DNA of 11,086 nucleotides from NCBI GenBank assembly GCA_035412805.1, contig DAONVO010000076.1, positions 1 through 11,086 on the forward strand. The letters are read 5' to 3'. Position 1 is the first letter of the stretch; each line of letters opens with the position of its first letter. The position numbers and the translations under genes were made by a program. Positions 6,110-11,086 of this stretch are shown in pieces. The notes under the pieces were generated by a model. It saw only the letters and a list, made by a program, of their open reading frames with translations, searched no databases and was not told the DNA's origin. This DNA comes from DTU018 sp029550685 (GTDB lineage: Bacteria > Bacillota > Syntrophomonadia > Syntrophomonadales > Syntrophomonadaceae).

Positions 6110-6335
6110 GGTATTAGACGGGAGTGACGTACGACGAGCCCTTGCAACTCACGGCGTTACTGAGGGCTGCGAAACGGAGCGAGAAACAGGAGGTTTCGAG
6201 CCGCGAGTACTGAGTCTATGGATGCCGAATTACGAGCGGTCCCCTTCGCACCGAAGTAAGCCGATGTGTTGCGGGCGAGGGGGCCCGGAGCAAGCCGGCT
6301 AATACCCATCTGTTCCGGATATCACTCCCGCTTAA
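6110..6335 (+). ncRNA. Candidate structured RNA element 'A' (fullest copy of the dispersed family)
   Basis: This GC-rich stretch sits between the AMMECR1 gene and its radical SAM partner and shows no credible coding frame. CGGGAGTGA (6119-6127) is perfectly complementary to TCACTCCCG (6322-6330), closing a domain of about 212 bases. Inside are AGCCCT/AGGGCT (6137-6142/6163-6168), CGAAAC/GTTTCG (6170-6175/6193-6198), CTTCG/CGAAG with a 3-base loop (6244-6256) and AGCCG/CGGCT (6259-6263/6296-6300). Related blocks occur at 8850-8769 (-) and 108-1 (-), with a weaker match near 11034-11086. Several nested helices plus dispersed copies suggest a folded RNA or a miniature mobile element. A HEARO (IscB-associated omega-RNA) element lacking its nuclease is one hypothesis, resting on general appearance and a GTGA motif at 6124-6127; a group II intron relic is less likely. 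The strand is inferred from the long-range fold. Confidence 0.5.
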
Positions 6336-6349
6336 GCTGGGCAGCTATG

Positions 6350-6379
6350 TTTCATTCATCTTGGCCTGTTCTACAGGTG
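6350..6379 (+). repeat. 30-base block shared with 10995-11024 (other strand)
   Basis: The block TTTCATTCATC-TTGGCCTG-TTCTACAGGTG matches the reverse strand at 10995-11024 at 26 of 30 positions. It contains a small hairpin, CCTGT-TCT-ACAGG. It lies between element A and the end of the AMMECR1 gene. Two such matches in intergenic DNA are unlikely by chance and suggest a mobile-element end or a conserved site. Confidence 0.55.
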
Positions 6380-6415
6380 ACAATTGCGCCAACCGCATCC
6401 TGTCATCAGGCGGTA

Positions 6416-7807
6416 TCAGGTGTAGCGGATGACTTCAAAGCGCTCTATGGAATAATCTTCATCGGGTCTGATGCCCGCTTTTTGGCAGGCAATACGGAGC
6501 TGCTCCTCTACCGTATCGACTCCTTCCAAATCGGGAAGCAGCAAACCCCGGCGGCTTCCTTTGGTTACAATCACTCCATAGCGTTTGGGATCCAGCTGAT
6601 CCCGGGTGGCGGGTTCAGGCTTGCCTAGTATATCCACCGAATAAACCAAATCATCCAGTTCATGTTCTTCCACCGGCAAAAAGCGAGGATCCCGGGTGGC
6701 GGCACTGATGGCATTACCGGCAATTTCCTCGGCTAAATTGCCATAGGCAGGATTTATGGTGCCAATACAGCCCCGCAGCTGGCCGTGCTTTTTCAAGGAT
6801 ACAAAAGTACCGGCCATTTCATGACGCAGGTATTCCATTTCCTCGGGAAGCTTGGGCTGGGGCTGGTTAGTAATATAACTCTCAATTATCATCCGGGCCC
6901 ACTTTACCGGCGGGCTTTCCTGCCGGCGCAGCTTGTCCTGCTTTCGACGCTGCCCATCCTGGAGCTGCAACAGCAGTGATGCCCGGGCAGATCCCGGCTT
7001 AAACCCGGCGGTTAAATAACCTACTCCAAAGGGTCCTTCGTAGCTGAAAACCTGGGGCTGAAAATCAATTCCATCCAGGGCTCCCAGCATTATTATTATG
7101 GAGCGATAGCCACATTCACCCGCATTACTGCATAAAGTATCGGGCAGGTTTATAATACCCTCCACATCTCCGGCTCCAAGCAAATCCCGGATGGTCTGGT
7201 CAAAGACCGGCCCATCAGGATGGTATTGGTACGGCCCATCATCTTTTAGACGGTGGGACATATCGCCGGAGGCCAGAATGGCTATCCTACGGCCTGTTTT
7301 TTCGGCCGCCTTTTGCAATATATGGCCGAACTGGTACAGCTGGACGTTAGGAAGAAAAGCTATGCTGATGGCAATAATACGCACATCGGTTAATCCAGCT
7401 GCCTGCAAGTAATACAGGGGCACCAGGATACCATGGTCTAAATCGGGATTAAGCCGGTACCTTTGCGCAATGTCCTGGTCCAGAATAACAAAAGGCAGGT
7501 TATCATCTGCTGATTGTGCAGCGATTTCCTTTAACAATTCCAGATCATTGCTCAACTGCCATTTCTGTTTAGCCCCAAAATTGGTCAGATCTCCCCTCAG
7601 TACAGGTTGTCCCAAACTGGACAGAGCATCAGCGAATACATTTCCATGGGGGGTCAAAAATATGATCGTTTCCGGTTCACTAGCCGCTAATTCCCGGGCT
7701 AAACTCTGTAATCCATCCACGGTCGACTGTACCTCTCTGATGCGCGATCCGCCTATTTCCGGGATAATCAAGGGCGGATGAGGGCTTAAGGCCGCGTAAG
7801 TGATCAT
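6416..7807 (-). CDS. amrA: AmmeMemoRadiSam-system protein A: extradiol-dioxygenase-like domain fused to AMMECR1 domain
   Basis: A 463-residue two-domain protein. Residues 1-275 resemble the class III extradiol dioxygenase (LigB/Memo-like) fold: SPHPPLIIPEIG (His10), LTPHG (His54), LDHGILVPL (His125) and SGDMSHR (His185), histidines that could bind a metal. After a charged linker (about 285-300), residues 300-463 form the AMMECR1 domain, with the hallmark LRGCIGT at 344-350 and ATRDPRFLPV at 370-379. Such proteins recur with a radical SAM enzyme, encoded here on the other side of element A; a role in protein or RNA modification has been speculated, not shown. Start at 7807 is set by AAGGAGG at 7815-7821. 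It begins 26 bases after cwlD and is probably co-transcribed with it. The fusion may replace a separate Memo-type protein B, which is not in the window. Confidence 0.93.
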   Translation of the reverse strand: MITYAALSPHPPLIIPEIGGSRIREVQSTVDGLQSLARELAASEPETIIFLTPHGNVFADALSSLGQPVLRGDLTNFGAKQKWQLSNDLELLKEIAAQSADDNLPFVILDQDIAQRYRLNPDLDHGILVPLYYLQAAGLTDVRIIAISIAFLPNVQLYQFGHILQKAAEKTGRRIAILASGDMSHRLKDDGPYQYHPDGPVFDQTIRDLLGAGDVEGIINLPDTLCSNAGECGYRSIIIMLGALDGIDFQPQVFSYEGPFGVGYLTAGFKPGSARASLLLQLQDGQRRKQDKLRRQESPPVKWARMIIESYITNQPQPKLPEEMEYLRHEMAGTFVSLKKHGQLRGCIGTINPAYGNLAEEIAGNAISAATRDPRFLPVEEHELDDLVYSVDILGKPEPATRDQLDPKRYGVIVTKGSRRGLLLPDLEGVDTVEEQLRIACQKAGIRPDEDYSIERFEVIRYT

Positions 7808-7833
7808 GGGAATTCCTCCTTTAGGGCCTATTA

Positions 7834-8667
7834 TTAGGGATAGACTATGGCAAATTCTCCGCTTTGGCTTTGGGATTTGGCTATTCCGGCGTAGATAGCA
7901 TAAGCTACCTTGGCCTGATAATCCGGATCCATTAACAATTTGCCTTCTTCAGGGTTAGAAATGAAGCCAACCTCTACGATCACCGCCGGCATTTCTGTTT
8001 TCTGGGTAATATAATAACTGCCGGGCAGTGCTTTCCGTTTAGTATTCCCCAATATTCTGGTTAATTCCTCCTGTATAGCCACCGCTACCCGCTTGCCCTC
8101 TTCACTGTTTCGATCGTAAAACACCTGTGCACCCCGCCAGCGTGGACTGGGATCAGCATTGGCATGAATGCTCACGTAAAGCTTGGCTTTGGCCTGGTTA
8201 GCTTTTTCAGCCCGGCGAGTCAGATCCTGGCGCTTGCGTTCCCTAAGACTTCCCGAGAAATTTTCATCAGATAGGTCCCGGTCATCTTCCCGCACCATTA
8301 CTACCAATGATCCGGCTTCACTTAAATGTTTTTGCAGCAGCTTACTTATAGCCAGAGTGATTTTGTCTTCAGTAATATTATCTCGCTTAGCACCCGGATC
8401 AAAACCGCCATGACCTGCATCTACCGCTATTACTTTGTTAGCCAGGCTGTAAGACATCACCATTTCCTGATCGGGTTGGCTGGCTACTACTCCCAGGCAC
8501 AGTATCATGAATAAACCCAGGGCAGCACAAATGTTTACCAATCTTCGGGGAATAAATAGAGCTCGGTCCAGTAATCCTCTCTTTTGGCCTGGCAAAAGAC
8601 TCCGAGCCAACCTTAACCCTGGCTTACAGGCTGACTTTGTCAACAGGCGATGGTCCTTAAGGGTCAT
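7834..8667 (-). CDS. cwlD: CwlD-like N-acetylmuramoyl-L-alanine amidase
   Basis: A zinc amidase (Amidase_3 fold) that cleaves the bond between N-acetylmuramic acid and the stem peptide. In spore formers CwlD removes peptides during cortex synthesis so that muramic lactam can form. The 277-residue product has a basic N-terminal arm (1-42), one membrane or signal segment (about 43-63) and an extracytoplasmic catalytic domain. Zinc ligands are His86 (DAGHGG), Glu100 (ITEDK) and His168 (SIHANAD); the catalytic glutamate is Glu232 in VEVGFISNP. The start at 8667 follows AAGGAGGGG. The position after rplM-rpsI matches the usual Firmicute order and is the main reason for calling it CwlD rather than another cell-wall amidase. 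The N-terminal cytoplasmic arm, about 40 residues, is longer than in the Bacillus protein. Confidence 0.9.
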   Translation of the reverse strand: MTLKDHRLLTKSACKPGLRLARSLLPGQKRGLLDRALFIPRRLVNICAALGLFMILCLGVVASQPDQEMVMSYSLANKVIAVDAGHGGFDPGAKRDNITEDKITLAISKLLQKHLSEAGSLVVMVREDDRDLSDENFSGSLRERKRQDLTRRAEKANQAKAKLYVSIHANADPSPRWRGAQVFYDRNSEEGKRVAVAIQEELTRILGNTKRKALPGSYYITQKTEMPAVIVEVGFISNPEEGKLLMDPDYQAKVAYAIYAGIAKSQSQSGEFAIVYP

Positions 8668-8768
8668 TACCTTCCCCTCCTTATATGCTCCGACAAAAAG
8701 CTACTTCTTATATATGCACTTTCACCGGCATTTATAAGAAAAGAATACAAGGAAGGGGACCGTCTCGG

Positions 8769-8850
8769 CAGGAGGGTTAGCCGGCTCGTTCCAAGACTCC
8801 TCGCCTGCAACCCACCGGCACTTCGGTGCGAAGCGGATCGCTTCAATAAA
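8769..8850 (-). repeat. Copy 'B' of the dispersed structured element (3' part)
   Basis: Read on the minus strand, this region matches element A: GCTTCGCACCGAAGT, then GCCGGTG, GTTGC, GGCGAGG, GGA and AGCCGGCTAA. By eye about 80% of 56 positions are identical to 6243-6302, with a 2-base gap. The upstream part (AAGCGATCC against GAGCGGTCC) also aligns. The short hairpin CTTCG/CGAAG and the helix GCCGG/CCGGC are both retained. It is oriented opposite to copy A and lies just upstream of cwlD. Confidence 0.6.
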
Positions 8851-8860
8851 ACGGGGGCAA

Positions 8861-9165
8861 TGTGACATGGTACCCTGGGAAAAATGACAGTAGGTTGCCA
8901 TGAGCATCTTGGCGGAGGGGTCCAATATAGTCGATGAAGATGGGCGAACAAAGGAAGGTGAGAGACAGGATCCCGAGAGGGCTACAAAACGGGACGTTTT
9001 GTTTAGCCCGGTAGCCTCTGAGTCGCACATCGAGCCGTTACTATATCGTGACGACGAAACAGGTGCGGTGGTGAACCTAATGGATACAATGCAATGCTGT
9101 GAATATAGCCTTTGCCTGATTATTACCGAGACGATGTGGGCATCACCCCCTGCATAGACAGGCAG
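8861..9165. other. Gene-free stretch with a strong hairpin, between rpsI and cwlD
   Basis: Open frames here are short, lack good ribosome sites and look like no known family, so I call no gene. The most regular structure is a hairpin: GGGCT-ACAAAACG (8979-8991), loop GGA, CGTTTTGT (8995-9002), two unpaired T, AGCCC (9005-9009), i.e. 13 pairs. A plus-strand segment near 9027-9062 (GCCGTTACT ... CGAAAC) loosely echoes element A at 6153-6175, but in opposite orientation to copy B. Probably the remains of one or more inserted elements. I see no definite promoter for cwlD, only AT-rich DNA at 8690-8730. Confidence 0.4.
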
Positions 9166-9171
9166 AAAAGC

Positions 9172-9202
9172 AAAAACCTCCTCGAATATATCGAGGAGGT
9201 TT
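9172..9202 (-). terminator. Rho-independent terminator after rpsI
   Basis: AAACCTCCTCGA (9174-9185) and TCGAGGAGGTTT (9191-9202) form a perfect 12-bp stem with the loop ATATA. On the minus strand it is followed by TTTTTGCTTTTC. It starts 11 bases after the rpsI stop, ends the rplM-rpsI unit and separates it from cwlD. Confidence 0.92.
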
Positions 9203-9213
9203 GACTTGCGCTT

Positions 9214-9606
9214 TTAGCGTTTGGAGTACTGCGGAGCCTTGCGGGCTGCGTGCAGACCATACTTTTTGCGTTCCTTCATGCGCGGATCCCGGGTCAAGAA
9301 CCCTGCCCGGCGTAAAGACGGCCGCAGATCGGGATTAGCCTTGACCAGCGCCCGGGCAATACCCAACCGAACCGCACCGGCTTGGCCGCTGATGCCACCG
9401 CCGTGTACACGGCACAACACATTAAAACGGCCTCCCATGCCAGTGAGCTCAAGGGGCTGCTGAACGATCAGCCGGCTGGTTTTGTTCGGGAAATATTCTT
9501 CAAAGCTGCGATCGTTGATAATGATGGTACCATCTCCTGGCACCAAACGTACTCGGGCGACAGCTTCTTTTCTTCTTCCGGTTCCCCAGTATTGTACCTT
9601 TGCCAT
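9214..9606 (-). CDS. rpsI: 30S ribosomal protein S9
   Basis: S9 is a small-subunit protein whose C-terminal tail reaches the P-site tRNA. The 130-residue product has the normal length and signature: QYWGTGRRKEAVARVRLVPG at the N-terminus, GGGISGQAGAVRLGIARAL in the middle, DPRMKERKKYG, and the universal end QYSKR with its terminal Lys-Arg. The ATG at 9606 follows AGGAGG at 9612-9617, which abuts the rplM stop codon, so translation of the two genes is closely linked. Followed by a strong terminator. Confidence 0.98.
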   Translation of the reverse strand: MAKVQYWGTGRRKEAVARVRLVPGDGTIIINDRSFEEYFPNKTSRLIVQQPLELTGMGGRFNVLCRVHGGGISGQAGAVRLGIARALVKANPDLRPSLRRAGFLTRDPRMKERKKYGLHAARKAPQYSKR

Positions 9607-9617
9607 TGCTATCCTCC

Positions 9618-10052
9618 TTACCCTCTAAGCTCTCTTACTATCGGTTTCTGGGCTTGGTGCGGGTGTTCGCTGCCCCTATATACCTTGAGCTTGCGCAACA
9701 TTTTGGCACCCAAGCGATTATGGGGAAGCATTCCCTTAACTGCAACCTCTATAGCCCGTTCCGGACGTTTCTGCAGTAAGGTCTTGTAATCTACCTCTTT
9801 CAAGCCACCCGGATAGCCGGTATGATGGCGTAGTTTTTTCTGTTCCAATTTTTTGCCGGTAAGCTGAATCTTTTCGGCATTAATAACAATAACAAAATCG
9901 CCAGTATCCACATGCGGAGTATAGGTAGGTTTATGTTTGCCGCGCAGGATAGCTGCTACCTCTGAGCAAAGTCTTCCCAGAGTCTGTCCTTCGGCATCAA
10001 TAACAAACCACTGGCGCTCAACTTCTGCTGGCTTAGCCATAAAGGTTTTCAC
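9618..10052 (-). CDS. rplM: 50S ribosomal protein L13
   Basis: L13 is an early-assembly protein of the large subunit that binds 23S rRNA. The 144-residue product aligns end to end with Firmicute L13: ERQWFVIDAEGQTLGRL, AAILRGKHKPTYTPHVDTGD, VINAEKIQLTGKKL, KGMLPHNRLG and KVYRGSEHPHQAQKP. The start is a GTG at 10052, six bases after GGAGGG (10059-10064); the ATG four codons later (10040) lacks such a site, and relatives begin with a similar short M-x-T-x-x-M lead. Paired with rpsI 11 bases downstream, as in nearly all bacteria. Confidence 0.98.
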   Translation of the reverse strand: MKTFMAKPAEVERQWFVIDAEGQTLGRLCSEVAAILRGKHKPTYTPHVDTGDFVIVINAEKIQLTGKKLEQKKLRHHTGYPGGLKEVDYKTLLQKRPERAIEVAVKGMLPHNRLGAKMLRKLKVYRGSEHPHQAQKPIVRELRG

Positions 10053-10147
10053 ACGATTCCCTCCATTATCAAGTTGTGCGCTGTATGCTCATCGTGCATT
10101 TGCCAACGGGGCGGGAGACAAACACACGTTTAGAGACTTACCTTTTA

Positions 10148-10177
10148 ATATTAGCCAAAAATATCACGGCTTGTCAA
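10148..10177 (-). promoter_or_regulatory. Promoter of the rplM-rpsI operon
   Basis: On the minus strand a perfect TTGACA (10177-10172) and TAATAT (10153-10148) are 18 bases apart. The start would lie near 10141, giving a leader of about 90 bases before the GTG. Firmicute rplM leaders often carry an L13-binding autoregulatory structure; I see weak hairpins at 10075-10105 but cannot confirm one. Confidence 0.75.
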
Positions 10178-10211
10178 TAAATATGCCGATTATTTGCCTA
10201 AAGGCTGCTCC

Positions 10212-10949
10212 TTAAGAATAATGTACCTCCATCAGGTATAGTCCCTGGGGCGGAGCGGTAGGTCCGGCTAGGGACCGGTCCCGGGCAGCCAAAATCCGGT
10301 CAATATCTCCAGGGGCCAGGTTGCCTCGTCCCACTTCCAGCAAGGTTCCCATAATAATGCGTACCATGTTATATAAAAAGCCATTGGCAGTGATATCTAA
10401 ATACAAAAAGGGTTCAGCTTCTTCCAGACGGCAGGATAATACCTTTCTTTCAAAATTTTTTACCGATGAACCGCTGGCACAAAAGGAGCGGAAATCATGA
10501 CTGCCTTCCAGACACCGGGCAGCTTCACGCATAGCCTCCAGGTTCAATTTATCAGTACACAGGAAGGCATAGTTGCGCCACAAGGTCTGCCCCCGGTTCT
10601 TGCGATATATTTTATAGCGATAGGATTTGCTGACTGCATCAAAGCGAGGGTGAAAGCTGGCTGCCACCTCGGTGCTATGCAGCACTTTGATATCATCGGG
10701 CAGGAAACTGTTTAAGGCATACTGCCACCGGTCCGGTGGAATGGTAGCCTCAGTGTCAAAAGCTACTACCTGCCCCAAAGCATGTACTCCTGTATCGGTC
10801 CGCCCGGCAAATAGAATAGAAGTCTTCTCTCCGGTCAATCGTTCAATACACTGCTGCATTTCCGCCTGAATGGTGTGTCCATTGGCCTGAATCTGCGACC
10901 CGTGATAATTAGTGCCATCATATTCTATTATCATCTTTATACGCCGCAT
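10212..10949 (-). CDS. truA: TruA, tRNA pseudouridine(38-40) synthase
   Basis: TruA converts uridines 38, 39 and 40 of the anticodon stem to pseudouridine. The 245-residue product has the family's catalytic loop, AGRTDTGVHALGQV, with the nucleophile Asp52. Other marks are IEYDGTNYHGSQIQ near the N-terminus, RYKIYRKNRG in the middle, and the C-terminal segment ANGFLYNMVRIIMGTLLEVG. The start at 10949 is chosen because the product then begins MRRIKMIIEYDG, as in relatives, with GAGGTGG just upstream; the frame stays open 30 codons further without family similarity. The position before rplM-rpsI is the standard Firmicute order, where ECF-transporter genes usually precede it. Upstream DNA here instead holds repeats, so its promoter or operon link is unclear. 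Confidence 0.97.
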   Translation of the reverse strand: MRRIKMIIEYDGTNYHGSQIQANGHTIQAEMQQCIERLTGEKTSILFAGRTDTGVHALGQVVAFDTEATIPPDRWQYALNSFLPDDIKVLHSTEVAASFHPRFDAVSKSYRYKIYRKNRGQTLWRNYAFLCTDKLNLEAMREAARCLEGSHDFRSFCASGSSVKNFERKVLSCRLEEAEPFLYLDITANGFLYNMVRIIMGTLLEVGRGNLAPGDIDRILAARDRSLAGPTAPPQGLYLMEVHYS

Positions 10950-10994
10950 TATCCCACCTCTTAAAGATATGGTAGACAACAGGTTTGTCCTTAG

Positions 10995-11024
10995 CACCTG
11001 ATGAACAGGCCACGATAAATGAAA
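10995..11024 (-). repeat. 30-base block shared with 6350-6379 (other strand)
   Basis: Read on the minus strand this is TTTCATTTATC-GTGGCCTG-TTCATCAGGTG, identical at 26 of 30 positions to 6350-6379. It lies 45 bases upstream of truA and about 10 bases from element copy D. The inner inverted repeat CCTG/CAGG is kept, though its innermost pair is not. Confidence 0.55.
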
Positions 11025-11033
11025 ACTTAATCC

Positions 11034-11086
11034 TGTCATCGCCCCCTTCGGGGACTACTGATGTTCGCTGACGCTCACAATTATTG
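11034..11086 (+). repeat. Copy 'D' of the dispersed structured element, cut by the window edge
   Basis: TGTCATCGCCC (11034-11044), GGACTAC (11052-11058) and GATGT (11060-11064) match copy C on the opposite strand (58-31) in the same order. Between the blocks C has a short A-rich loop and D has a C-TTCG-G tetraloop hairpin. CATC (11037-11040) can pair with GATG (11060-11063), as CATCG/CGATG can in C. The resemblance to A and B is weaker. The element runs off the window. Confidence 0.5.

Noticed and set aside
6110..6335. Group II intron fragment
   Set aside because: I could not find a domain V-like 34-base hairpin or a reverse transcriptase remnant; kept only as an outside possibility.
6397..6407. 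ATCCTGTCATC shared exactly with 11030-11040
   Set aside because: Only 11 bases, near the end of a coding gene, with orientation relative to the 30-base blocks that does not match; likely chance.
8690..8730. Sporulation sigma-factor promoter for cwlD (CATATATA and CATATAAG sequences)
   Set aside because: The -10-like strings match the sigma-E/sigma-G consensus only partly and no matching -35 box was found at proper spacing.
8900..9157. An 85-residue plus-strand frame in the rpsI-cwlD gap
   Set aside because: No convincing ribosome site, no recognisable domain, and it runs through the strong hairpin and repeat-like sequence.

Overview
The window reads as a chromosomal segment of an anaerobic, spore-forming, low-to-middle-GC Firmicute of the class Clostridia, perhaps near the Syntrophomonadales or Peptococcaceae. 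This rests on AGGAGG-type ribosome sites, a CwlD spore-cortex amidase behind rplM-rpsI, an AmmeMemoRadiSam pair, a rubredoxin and a crotonase. Genus is not assignable by eye. Every convincing protein gene lies on the minus strand, so transcription runs from high to low coordinates.

In transcription order: truA (tRNA pseudouridine synthase), then a strong promoter, rplM-rpsI and a clear terminator. After a 547-base gene-free gap come cwlD and an AMMECR1 protein with an extradiol-dioxygenase-like N-terminal domain. A 405-base gap carrying a structured non-coding element follows, then the partner radical SAM enzyme, and then a crotonase with its own promoter and terminator. Next is a compact three-gene redox unit: an ArsC/Spx-like protein, a metallo-beta-lactamase-fold hydrolase and a rubredoxin, ended by a perfect-palindrome terminator. 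Last are argC-argJ of arginine biosynthesis, behind a near-consensus promoter with an ARG-box-like site.

Two things stand out. First, the ArsC/Spx-like gene has an in-frame TGA exactly where the family's redox-active cysteine belongs (U-x-x-C in place of C-x-x-C). It has an ideal ribosome site and 105 intact sense codons after the TGA. The simplest reading is a selenoprotein that ordinary gene calling would shorten to its last 62 residues.

Second, the gaps hold at least four related copies of a GC-rich, hairpin-forming sequence on both strands: 1-108 (-), about 6110-6335 (+), 8769-8850 (-) and 11034-11086 (+). The fullest copy is closed by a perfect 9-bp long-range pairing. This looks like a dispersed structured-RNA or mobile-element family. 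An orphan HEARO/omega-RNA-like element is one hypothesis, which I could not verify. A separate 30-base block next to two of the copies is shared at 26 of 30 positions.
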